Source: Flavobacteriales bacterium (GTDB taxonomy: Bacteria > Bacteroidota > Bacteroidia > Flavobacteriales_F > PHOS-HE28). From it: DNA of 64,000 nucleotides. Below the pieces are notes generated by a model. That model was not told the DNA's origin. It saw only the letters and a program-made list of their open reading frames with translations, and ran no database searches. The translations under genes were made by a program, and so were the position numbers. This document shows, in pieces, positions 1-7,641 of this stretch; the stretch's first letter is position 1; each line of letters starts with the position of its first letter. Location: the NCBI GenBank assembly GCA_016712535.1, contig JADJQW010000002.1, positions 1,550,001-1,614,000 on the forward strand. The letters run 5' to 3'.

Positions 1-1046
1 CAGGGCTGCCGGATGGCCTGGTATAAAGAAGTGGACGAGCTGCCCACCTGCACGATCACCTCGCCCTGATCGCCGAACGAGAGGTCGCCGCTGGCGTTGG
101 GCATGATGCCCACCAGCGCGGCGTGGGTACCGCTAGGGCCGGCCAGCACGCAGCGCTGATCGGGCATCAGCACGATGCTGTTGGCCGCATCATTGCCGGT
201 GGTGAGGTCGTAAGTGTTCTCGAAATCGGCGGTCAGATGGCTGCCGTTGGCGCCGAAGGTGCCGTAGCCCATGCGCTGGTTGGGTGCATTGCCGCTCACG
301 GTGCCCACCACGAATTTCCCGTCGGCGCGAATAGCCATGCTGTTGCCCACATCGGAGAGGTCATCATCGAAGAGGTCGCTGAAGGTGGCCGAGCTGCCGC
401 CGCCCACGTTGGGGTCGATGCCGCCAGAGGCCGTGGTCTTCCAGAACGATACTGCATTGTAGTTGGGCTGTGTGAGCGTGTAATGCTCGTAGCCCAGCAC
501 CATGATGCCGCCGTCATCCATGCAGACCACATCGCGCGCGTAGCTGCCGTCGTTGAACGAACTGCCCGCGCGTGTGGCCACGCCGTCGCCGGAGTAGCTG
601 GTGTCGAAACTGCCATCGGCCAGCAGGCGCAACGCGAACATCTGTGTCTCGCCCCCGGTCACTTGCGTCTCGCCGGCCGCCACGATGCGACCCTGTGCAT
701 CGATGGCCACGGCCGCAAGGCGGTCATTGCCGCCGGTGCCGGTCCAGGTCACCTGGCCGTTGGTGCCGAAATCGGTGTCGGGTGTGCCGTCGGCATTGAA
801 GCGGACGATGATGGCATCCTGGAAGGCGCCGCCACCGATGGCGCCGATGCTGCCCACCACCACGATCTTGTCATCAGGCTGAATGACCAGATCGTTCATC
901 CAGTCGTACCCCGAGCCCGCGTCGAAGAGGGCCTCGCCGTTCGTTCCGAAGCTGAGGTCGAGGGTGCCGGGCTGGGCCTGCACCCGGCTGGTGCAGAGCA
1001 TGACGGCGGTGAGGAGCAAAAGGCCGGGGGTAGCTGTGCTTCGCAT
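1..1046 (-). CDS. Secreted delta-60 repeat protein, partial (C-terminus beyond left edge)
   Basis: An open frame runs leftward from an ATG at 1044-1046 off the window edge, giving 348 complete codons. The N-terminus is a signal peptide (about residues 1-25, ending VQAQ). The mature part carries repeats of the 'delta-60' type: blocks such as LDLSFGTNGEALF, VIQPDDKIVVVGS, IIVRFNADGTPDTDFGTNG and LLADGSFDTSYSGDG recur every 50-60 residues, a pattern known from beta-propeller-like extracellular proteins of unknown function. A T9SS sorting domain is expected at the missing C-terminus but cannot be seen. It shares direction with the next two secreted-protein genes. Family assignment is firm; the role is unknown. 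Confidence 0.85.
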   Translation of the reverse strand, partial: MRSTATPGLLLLTAVMLCTSRVQAQPGTLDLSFGTNGEALFDAGSGYDWMNDLVIQPDDKIVVVGSIGAIGGGAFQDAIIVRFNADGTPDTDFGTNGQVTWTGTGGNDRLAAVAIDAQGRIVAAGETQVTGGETQMFALRLLADGSFDTSYSGDGVATRAGSSFNDGSYARDVVCMDDGGIMVLGYEHYTLTQPNYNAVSFWKTTASGGIDPNVGGGSSATFSDLFDDDLSDVGNSMAIRADGKFVVGTVSGNAPNQRMGYGTFGANGSHLTADFENTYDLTTGNDAANSIVLMPDQRCVLAGPSGTHAALVGIMPNASGDLSFGDQGEVIVQVGSSSTSLYQAIRQP

Positions 1047-1133
1047 GGCACGAAGGTGCACGTTTGCGCGCACTCGTGGTATACACGCACGACAAGCATG
1101 CAGCGTTGGGTGGGTGCACGCCCGTACCTCAGT

Positions 1134-3377
1134 TCACTCCATCACCACGCGCACGGCGTTTTCGCTCCCCGCTTCACGCAGCAGGTACAGCCCGCGCGGC
1201 AGGTCCTCCAGCGAGATCGTGGCCCGGGTTCCATTCATGCGTTCGCTCCGCAGCACGCGCCCTTGCGCATCGCAGAGCAGCAGGGAATGCGCGCCATCGG
1301 TCGCGAAAGAGAGCGTGACCGCTCCGCCCGTGGGATTCGGGAACACCGCGAACGCATCGGTCGCGCGCGCGTCCACCGCGGTGCTGATGATCGGCACGGG
1401 CACCGAGGGCGCGCTTACGCAGCCCAGCGCATCGGTCACCACCACGGTGTAGTTGCCGGGCGCATCGGCGATGATGCAGGACCCGGTGCCATCGGGCAGC
1501 GGCTCGGCGTTGAGGTACCACTGGATCTGCGGACGGTAGGCGGTGCACAGCGTGGAGCCGCTCTGCAACACGGTGGGCACGAGCGGCGTGGGCGGGCATT
1601 GCAGCGCGGCGCGGAACACATCGCCGTTGTCGCCCACGGCCAACAGCGCGCCATCCACCAGCGCGGCGTCGTTCAAGCCCACATCTAAGGGGGCGGGCAC
1701 GATGTTGTCCCATGTATCGCCGCCGTCGGTGCTGCGCAGCACGTAGCCGCTGTACTGCACGGCATAGCCGGTGTCGGGATCGGTGAAGAAGATGCTCATG
1801 GTGAACTGCGGCAGCTCGTTGAGCGGCGTCCAGGTGTCGCCGCCGTCGGTGGTGCGCGCGCCGCCGTTGCCGGCGTACCAGCCGAGCGTGTCGTTGAGGA
1901 AGAAGAGGCTGTTGATGGCCGCGTTGCTGGGCGGGTCCAGCCATTCCCAGGTGGCGCCGCCATCGGTGGTGCGGGCCAGCACGCCGCCATCGCCGCCGCA
2001 GAAGCCGAGGTTGTCGTTCACGAACCAGAGGTCGAAGATGTTGCCGCCATCGAGCACCAGGGGCCAGGTGCTGCCGCCGTTGGTGGTGCGGTAGCAGCCG
2101 CCGTTGATGTAGCCGCCGCAGGCCAGCGCCGTGGTGGCGCTGAAGGCCCAGGTGCTGCGGATGGCCACGTTAGGGCCGGGGTGATTGGTGCTGGTGGCGA
2201 AGTAGTCGGTGGTGTGCCGGTTGGCGCCCACGCCGCCGCCGAGCCAGCCGATGCCGTTGGCACGCAGGTGGATGCCCACCCAGGTGCCGCTGCCGGTGCT
2301 CGCGTTGGTCCAGTGGCGTCCGCCATCGGTGGTGCGGATCACGCCGTTCTCATAGCCGCCCATGGTCTGCCACCCTGCAGCGGCGCCCAGCTGGTCGGTG
2401 CCGAAGCTCAATTTGCTCAATTTCGTGTGGTAGGTGCCGATCTGCACCGGCGCCCAGGTGGCGCCGTGGTCGGTGGTGCGGTACACGCGCGCTTCGCCGC
2501 CGAGCAATCCGAAGCCGCTGGGGTCCACGTACGCGTGGTAGAGGTCCTGGAAGGTCTCGAGGATCTGGGCGCTCCACGTATCGCCGCCGTTGGTGCTGCG
2601 CATCACCACGCCGCCGTTGCCCACGGCGATCAGCAGGTTGCCGCGCGCGAAGAGGCTGAGCAAACTGTTGGTGGTGGGGCTGGTCTGCGCCGTCCACGTG
2701 AGGCCCGCGTCGCTTGTGCGGATGATCTCGCCCCCGATGCCCACAGCGAGTCCATTCAGCGCATCGGCGAAGTGGAAGCCGCGCATGTTGTAGGTGATGG
2801 GCGCGGTGACGGGCGTCCAGGTGTCGCCGCCGTTGGTGGTGCGCAGCAGGATGGCGCCGGTGGCCGACGCGAAGCCGAGGGTGTCGTTCACGAAATAGAG
2901 GCCCACGATGGCGTTGGTGGTGCCGCTCGTCTGCAGGGTCCAGTTGACGCCGGCGTCGGTGGTGCGGGCGATCTTGCCGCTCTCGCTCGCCGCCCAGCCC
3001 AGGGTATCGTTCACGAAGCTGAGGCAGGCGGCGTGGCCGAAGCCGAAGAGGTCCACGGAGGTGGCGCTGCTCCAGTTGTCGGTGGTGCGATAGAAGCGGC
3101 CGGTCTCGGCACCGATGATGCCGCGCTGGTCATCCCACATCCACAGGCTGCGCGGCACGTTGAGCAGGTTGTAGGGCATGCGCGCCCAGCTGTCGCCGGC
3201 ATCGTTGGTGCGCAGCACATAGCCCAAGGTGCGGTCGATAGTGACGGCATCGGTGGGGCTGTGCATGCGCACGGCGGTCAGGTCGCTGCGGGTCTTGATG
3301 GGCGTCACCAGCTCCCAGGTCTGGGCGTGGATGATGCCGGAGAGGAGCAGAGGTGCGAGGGAGTAGAGGAGCCGCAT
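1134..3377 (-). CDS. Secreted YCF48/BNR-type beta-propeller protein with T9SS sorting domain
   Basis: This 747-aa protein starts at the ATG at 3375-3377; a longer in-frame start at 3437 would put 20 charged residues before the signal peptide MRLLYSLAPLLLSGIIHAQ and is unlikely. About thirteen copies of a TTDGGxTW-type motif (TNDAGDSW, TTNGGDTW, STNGGDTW, TTDGGATW and others) are spaced roughly every 45-50 residues, as in YCF48/BNR propellers such as photosystem assembly-like and sialidase-like repeat proteins. The last 80 residues are a type A T9SS sorting domain (FAVFPNPTGG, LCDAQGRVL, LPRGLYLL). The protein is presumably exported through the outer membrane by the Por system; binding partner or enzymatic role is unknown. 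Confidence 0.93.
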   Translation of the reverse strand: MRLLYSLAPLLLSGIIHAQTWELVTPIKTRSDLTAVRMHSPTDAVTIDRTLGYVLRTNDAGDSWARMPYNLLNVPRSLWMWDDQRGIIGAETGRFYRTTDNWSSATSVDLFGFGHAACLSFVNDTLGWAASESGKIARTTDAGVNWTLQTSGTTNAIVGLYFVNDTLGFASATGAILLRTTNGGDTWTPVTAPITYNMRGFHFADALNGLAVGIGGEIIRTSDAGLTWTAQTSPTTNSLLSLFARGNLLIAVGNGGVVMRSTNGGDTWSAQILETFQDLYHAYVDPSGFGLLGGEARVYRTTDHGATWAPVQIGTYHTKLSKLSFGTDQLGAAAGWQTMGGYENGVIRTTDGGRHWTNASTGSGTWVGIHLRANGIGWLGGGVGANRHTTDYFATSTNHPGPNVAIRSTWAFSATTALACGGYINGGCYRTTNGGSTWPLVLDGGNIFDLWFVNDNLGFCGGDGGVLARTTDGGATWEWLDPPSNAAINSLFFLNDTLGWYAGNGGARTTDGGDTWTPLNELPQFTMSIFFTDPDTGYAVQYSGYVLRSTDGGDTWDNIVPAPLDVGLNDAALVDGALLAVGDNGDVFRAALQCPPTPLVPTVLQSGSTLCTAYRPQIQWYLNAEPLPDGTGSCIIADAPGNYTVVVTDALGCVSAPSVPVPIISTAVDARATDAFAVFPNPTGGAVTLSFATDGAHSLLLCDAQGRVLRSERMNGTRATISLEDLPRGLYLLREAGSENAVRVVME

Positions 3378-3488
3378 GCCCTCAAAGGTCGGGATTGAGT
3401 GACGTGCACGGATGCATCCGCGTTTCACGCTGCGCAATCATCGCTCGCGCCGCACGTCCATTGCACCCCCGAAGTTGCCGTGGCGCAT

Positions 3489-4574
3489 TCACTCCACCAG
3501 CAGCCGCTGCGCGCGGGCCAAGCCATCGAGCCGCACCAGGTAGACGCCCGGCGCCAGGACGGCATCGATGGTCTGACGGCCTGCGCGTGCTTGGTGCACC
3601 AGCACGAGTTGGCCGCGCGCATCGTGGATGCGGATCGTGCCCGGCATGCGCGTTTCGATCAGGAAAGGACCGCTGGCCGGGTTCGGCACGATGGTGAACG
3701 CATCGGTAGCGCGCGCGGGGGGGAGCCCCGTGCTGGCCACGAAGACGCAGGCGCTCTGCTCGTTGCAGCCGCCCGCGCTCACCTGCACGGCGTAGCTGCC
3801 CGCAGCGGTGACCAGATAGCTCTGCTGGTCGGCGCCGGCGATCGGCTGGTTGCCGTTGTCGCAATCGAGCCATTGGTACTGGACGCCGGTGGCATTGGCG
3901 GTGAGCAGCAGGCCATCCACGATGAGCGTGGTGTCGAGGTCGATCACCTCCAGGTCGATGGTGATGATGGAGTCGCAGCCCTGCGCGTTGGGGATGGTAT
4001 CGGTGTAGAGCCCGCTGCTGGTCCATTGCTGTCCGCTGGGCGAGAGGAAGGACTGGCAGGCCGAGGCCTCGAGGGTAGAGTTGGTGGGCACGCAGTCGGC
4101 GAGGATGGAGACATTGAAGCGGATGTCGCTATTGGCGTAGAGCGCGGCGTTGGTGCCGTTGTAGAACATGCGGCCGCCAGGGTAGGGGTTGCCGCCGGAG
4201 AAGGGGATCTCCAGGCTCATGGGCAACTCGAAGGTGAGCTGGCTGAAGGCCGTGGCCGTGACCTCTTCAGTGAGGTAGATGCGCAGGTAGGAGTTGGCGC
4301 TTACCGCTGTGGCGGGCTGCGCCTGGGTGTGGATGGGCGTGCTGGTGACGGTGCTGCCGGCATAGATCTTCAGCTGGCCGGCGAGGTTGGTGCCGCCCTC
4401 GAGGCAGTAGATCTCCACGTACTCCACGAGGCCGGCGCAGGTGGGCGTGAACGATTGGCCGATCTCCACATCGGTGGGGTCGGAGCCCGGGGCGTTGCTG
4501 TTGCCGATGAGGCATTGGGCCCGGGCAGCGAGGGAGAAGCCGCAACAGAGGGCGAAGAGGAAGGAGCGGTTCAT
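3489..4574 (-). CDS. T9SS cargo protein of unknown function
   Basis: This 361-aa protein starts at the ATG at 4572-4574 (MNRSFLFALC, signal peptide ending AARAQ); a start seven codons upstream is possible but adds only MPARSAR. The N-terminal third resembles a jelly-roll-like extracellular module (VEYVEIYCLEGGTNLAGQLKIYAG). A short segment near residue 180 (ASACQSFLSPSGQ, YTDTIPNAQGCDS, ITIDLEV) is the repeat common in Flavobacteriales surface proteins. The C-terminus is a type A sorting domain (FTIVPNPASGPF, IHDARGQLVL, LAPGVYLVRLDG). It is likely cell-surface or secreted; no catalytic motif is visible. It lies upstream of the propeller gene on the same strand, 111 bp away. Confidence 0.85.
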   Translation of the reverse strand: MNRSFLFALCCGFSLAARAQCLIGNSNAPGSDPTDVEIGQSFTPTCAGLVEYVEIYCLEGGTNLAGQLKIYAGSTVTSTPIHTQAQPATAVSANSYLRIYLTEEVTATAFSQLTFELPMSLEIPFSGGNPYPGGRMFYNGTNAALYANSDIRFNVSILADCVPTNSTLEASACQSFLSPSGQQWTSSGLYTDTIPNAQGCDSIITIDLEVIDLDTTLIVDGLLLTANATGVQYQWLDCDNGNQPIAGADQQSYLVTAAGSYAVQVSAGGCNEQSACVFVASTGLPPARATDAFTIVPNPASGPFLIETRMPGTIRIHDARGQLVLVHQARAGRQTIDAVLAPGVYLVRLDGLARAQRLLVE

Positions 4575-4703
4575 GCGTGCGGATCGAGCAGGCAATGTTA
4601 GCGCGATCTTCCGATGGCCTCAGCGCGCCACGGTGAGGCGCGCTGTCCAGCTGGCACTGCTCCTGGCATGGCGCAGGAAGTGCACTCCGAGCGGCCACCC
4701 GCG

Positions 4704-4829
4704 CACCGAGAGCTGATCCTGCGCTGCTGCTCGCTGCTTCGCCAATCGCTCATCGACTTGGCCGCTCTTTCACCGGGCCTGTGCACCGTGCGCACCGAAG
4801 ACGGGGCCACGCTGCGGCTCTTGCGTTGA
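4704..4829 (+). pseudogene. Remnant of a T9SS type A sorting domain
   Basis: The last 23 codons before the TGA at 4827-4829 read LAALSPGLCTVRTEDGA then TLRLLR. This matches the terminal segment of the sorting domains in this window, for example LDGLAPGLYLLRADDGA then TVRLVR at the end of the gene finishing at 53315. Upstream, LLRQSLIDL fits the preceding strand of the domain, but the rest of the frame (back to a possible start at 4614) does not look like coding sequence and no cargo domain is present. I read this as the eroded 3' end of a deleted T9SS cargo gene; chance resemblance in GC-rich DNA is the alternative. Confidence 0.4.
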
Positions 4830-4881
4830 ACGGCCCGGGCACTGGGTTCCCGGTGATTCCGCCCTCTTCAGCGCAGCATCC

Positions 4882-5469
4882 TCAGGGCACCAGTTCGACC
4901 ACGACCTCGTTGCGACGGCCCACCAGGCGGTAGGGCGGATCGTAACCCATGAAGCTCCATTGACCCGTATGCGTGATTCCTTCGCGCCCCAGCGCGGCGA
5001 AGAGCTTCTCCTTGTGCTCCAGGATGCGCGCATCGTTGGCGAATCCTCCGAACATGATGGCCGCCATGGTGCGCTCGGCCTCGGTCTTGAACTGCACCTC
5101 GGCGTTGTCCGGTTTCGGCAGGTCCTTCGGGTCGTGCTCGGCGGGCAGCATGAATTTCATGGTCATCGGGCCGTCCATCTCCATCTCCACCGGGCTGGTC
5201 ATGGCGATCTTCTGACCGGTTTCGTTGCCGCCGAAGATGTAGCCCGCCAGGGTCCGGAAGCCCCGGCTGCTCCCGCCCCGGTAGCTGTCGGCATCGATGG
5301 TCACGTAGATGAAGTTGGCCGAATGGTAGCGGCGCACCTCGAAGTCCGCGTAGGCCTTCACCACCTCGCAGGGGTACATCTCGATGTTGCGCACCTGTCC
5401 GTAGGCCCAAAGTTGAGAGAGCGCGAAGAGCCCCGCGAGGACAAGCGCGATGATGGCGAAGGTTTTCAT
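4882..5469 (-). CDS. SOUL-family heme-binding-like protein
   Basis: This 195-aa protein starts at the ATG at 5467-5469 (MKTFAIIALVLAGLFALSQ), a hydrophobic N-terminal signal anchor. The longer frame upstream to 5769 only reads through the low-complexity heptamer region. The body matches the SOUL/HEBP fold: PCEVVKAYADFEVRRYHSANF near the start, then RGFRTLAGYIFGGNE, KIAMTSPVEME and a C-terminal WSFMGYDPPYRL segment typical of the family. Members bind heme or related tetrapyrroles in some organisms, but bacterial roles are largely unknown. It is divergent from hisS, with 214 bp between the two starts. Confidence 0.88.
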   Translation of the reverse strand: MKTFAIIALVLAGLFALSQLWAYGQVRNIEMYPCEVVKAYADFEVRRYHSANFIYVTIDADSYRGGSSRGFRTLAGYIFGGNETGQKIAMTSPVEMEMDGPMTMKFMLPAEHDPKDLPKPDNAEVQFKTEAERTMAAIMFGGFANDARILEHKEKLFAALGREGITHTGQWSFMGYDPPYRLVGRRNEVVVELVP

Positions 5470-5579
5470 GGTTGGATGAAGGGGAACAGACGAAGGGGCA
5501 TTCGGGTTCGGAGCAGGGCGGCGGTAGCTCCTTGACGCACGCGATGGAGCGCTGCGACCCCCGCCACGCGCACGACGGC

Positions 5580-5684
5580 TACTTTCGCCGCTGATCCTTC
5601 GCCAACCTTCTCCTCCTGCGCCTTGGAATCTGAAGCTTGATCCTTGATGCTTGAGTCTTGATGCTTGATACTTGAATCTTGACA
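5580..5684 (+). repeat. Heptamer tandem array (cttgaNN x7) and promoter-like box upstream of hisS
   Basis: Seven consecutive 7-bp units of the form CTTGANN (CTTGATC, CTTGATG, CTTGAGT, CTTGATG, CTTGATA, CTTGAAT, CTTGACA) occupy 5636-5684 and run into the hisS start codon, the last unit donating its A. A TACTTTCG box at 5580-5587, similar to the Bacteroidota -7 element, lies upstream, so the array would sit in the hisS 5' untranslated region. The same NNTCAAG-type heptamers in more degenerate form occur near 50.04-50.13 kb and 50.53-50.60 kb. Confidence 0.8.
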
Positions 5685-7024
5685 TGGCCACCAAGCCTTC
5701 CATCCCCAAAGGCACTCGCGACTTCGGTCCTGTGGAGATGCTCCGCCGGAAGTACATCTTCGGCGCCATCGAAAAGGTCTTCCAGAAGTACGGCTACCTG
5801 CCGCTGGAAACGCCCGCCATGGAGCACCTGGAGACGCTCACGGGGAAGTATGGTGAGGAAGGTGATCGCTTGATCTTCAAGATCCTGAAGCGCGGCGCCG
5901 ACTTGGAGCGCGCGGTGCAAGATGGCAGCAAGAGTCTCGCGGCAGAAGCGCTCCGCTACGACCTCACCGTTCCCTTCGCGCGCTACGTCGTGCAGAACCA
6001 GAACGAGCTCGCCTTCCCCTTCAAGCGCTACCAGATCCAGCCGGTGTGGCGCGCCGATCGTCCGCAGAAGGGCAGGTACCGCGAGTTCTACCAGTGCGAT
6101 GCGGATGTGATCGGGAGCACGAGCTTGTTGAGCGAAGTGGAATTGGTGCAGCTCTTCGATGAGGTCTTCACCGCGCTCGGATTGAAGGTGGTGGTTAAGA
6201 TCAACGACCGCAAGGTGCTCAGTGGCATCGCCGAGGTCTGCGGCCAGCCGGAGAAGGTGGTGGACATCGTCACGGCGATTGACAAGCTCGACAAGATCGG
6301 CCGCGAGAAGGTGGAGGAGGAGATGCGGGCGAAAGGCGTGAGCGATGATGCCATCAAAGGCATCGCGCCGCTCTTCGCGTTGAAGGGATCGTGGAGTGAG
6401 CAACGGCCCGCGTTGGAGCAGTGGTTGTCCGCATCTACCATCGCGCAGCAAGGCCTGAAGGACCTCTCCTTCACCTTCGATGCGGTGGGTGCCTTGAAGA
6501 GTGCTGCGCTCGAATTCGATCCCACACTTGCGCGCGGCCTCGACTACTACACTGGTGCGATCTTCGAAGTGAAAGCCGCCGAAGGCAACATGCCCGGCAG
6601 CATCTGCGGCGGCGGTCGCTACGACGACCTCACCGGTGTCTTCGGCCTCAAGGGCATGAGCGGCGTGGGCATCAGCTTCGGCGCGGACCGCATCTACGAT
6701 GTGCTGCTGGAGACGAACAAGTTCCCGGCGGAGCTGGGCGGCAGCACGCAATTGCTCTTCGCCAACTTCGGCGAGAAGGAAGCGATGCATTGCCTGAAGC
6801 TCCTGCGTCAAGTGCGCGAAGCGGGCATCGCAGCGGAGCTGTATCCCGACCAAGTGAAGCTGCCAAAGCAATTCACCTACGCCGAGAAGAAGGGCATCCC
6901 GTACGTGGCCATCGTGGGCGAGACGGAGATGAACGCTGGCCTGGTGACCTTGAAGAAGATGGGCGCGAATGAGAAGGGCAATGCGATGCGGATCGAAGCG
7001 GTGATCGATCTCCTTGCCTTGTGA
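5684..7024 (+). CDS. hisS: Histidine--tRNA ligase
   Basis: This 446-aa class II aminoacyl-tRNA synthetase charges tRNA-His with histidine. The start is the ATG at 5684; a TTG four codons upstream lies inside the heptamer array. Visible family marks are KGTRDFGPVEM at the N-terminus, the motif 2 region (YQIQPVWRADRPQKGRYREFYQCDAD), the histidine-specific ARGLDYYTGAIFEV near residue 285, and motif 3 (GVGISFGADRIYDVL), followed by an anticodon-binding domain (LRQVREAGIAAELY, KLPKQFTYAEKKGIPYVAIVGE). Length is usual for the family. A lipoprotein gene and hutH follow downstream. Confidence 0.97.
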   Translation: MATKPSIPKGTRDFGPVEMLRRKYIFGAIEKVFQKYGYLPLETPAMEHLETLTGKYGEEGDRLIFKILKRGADLERAVQDGSKSLAAEALRYDLTVPFARYVVQNQNELAFPFKRYQIQPVWRADRPQKGRYREFYQCDADVIGSTSLLSEVELVQLFDEVFTALGLKVVVKINDRKVLSGIAEVCGQPEKVVDIVTAIDKLDKIGREKVEEEMRAKGVSDDAIKGIAPLFALKGSWSEQRPALEQWLSASTIAQQGLKDLSFTFDAVGALKSAALEFDPTLARGLDYYTGAIFEVKAAEGNMPGSICGGGRYDDLTGVFGLKGMSGVGISFGADRIYDVLLETNKFPAELGGSTQLLFANFGEKEAMHCLKLLRQVREAGIAAELYPDQVKLPKQFTYAEKKGIPYVAIVGETEMNAGLVTLKKMGANEKGNAMRIEAVIDLLAL

Positions 7025-7076
7025 CCGTGCGGACGACATACCTGATCGATCCCGAGCGATGCCCGCATCCGAACCC

Positions 7077-7598
7077 ATGATCACCCACCCCGGCTGGGGC
7101 TCGCTCCGGATGCTCATGGGGTCCTGCCTGGCGTTGTGCCTTGCCTCTGCATGCACACCATCGACCACGGAGACCGTTGGCGTGAAGAAGCAGGACGTAC
7201 CGATCCCTGCTCCAGTCGAGGTGGATACCGTTCCAGCATCCAGCAATGCGGTCGAGGAGGAGGACGATGGGCATCACACGGGTGCGTTGGAGACGTATCG
7301 GTATTGGGCAGGAGGCGATCCCGAGGAAGGCATGCAGGTGCTCAATGGCGAGTATTGGGCTTCAGCGCACTGGACGAAGGAGTATACCCTCTTCATGGAG
7401 CTGCGTTTCGACGCTGCGGAGGACTTCGTCGTCGCCAATAAGTTGCAGCGGGCCAAGGAGTGGATGGAGGTCCCTGCTGGGGCACCGGATTGGTTCACGC
7501 CCCGAAAGGACTTCCAGGTCTGGAAAGGCGAGCAGAGCTCGCTGTACTACCTGGATCCCAAGCGCGGGCACTTGTACATGTACGAAGTGCAATTCTGA
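7077..7598 (+). CDS. Hypothetical lipoprotein
   Basis: This 173-aa protein has a lipoprotein signal ending in LCLASAC, so the mature protein would begin at the cysteine. The ATG at 7077 is preferred; ATGs at 7059 and 7110 are also in frame. The mature N-terminus is acidic and proline-rich (VPIPAPVEVDTVPASS, EEEDD), followed by a compact aromatic-rich domain (YRYWAGGDPEEGMQVLNGEYW, WFTPRKDFQVWKGEQSSLYYLD). I do not recognise the family. It lies between hisS and hutH on the same strand, but nothing shows a functional link with histidine metabolism. Confidence 0.75.
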   Translation: MITHPGWGSLRMLMGSCLALCLASACTPSTTETVGVKKQDVPIPAPVEVDTVPASSNAVEEEDDGHHTGALETYRYWAGGDPEEGMQVLNGEYWASAHWTKEYTLFMELRFDAAEDFVVANKLQRAKEWMEVPAGAPDWFTPRKDFQVWKGEQSSLYYLDPKRGHLYMYEVQF

Positions 7599-7641
7599 AA
7601 CGCATGGCGCATTCCTGAAGGAGCCCTGATAGAAATACCCG

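Noticed and set aside
123..1688. 521-aa open frame on the plus strand across two leftward genes
   Set aside because: It is His/Ala/Gly/Val-rich, has no domain, and runs antisense to a clear delta-60 repeat protein and the end of the propeller gene. Such shadow frames arise from GC-rich codon use and are common across this window.
5636..5684. Iterons of a plasmid origin
   Set aside because: Units are only 7 bp and sit between a SOUL gene and hisS, with no replication gene nearby.
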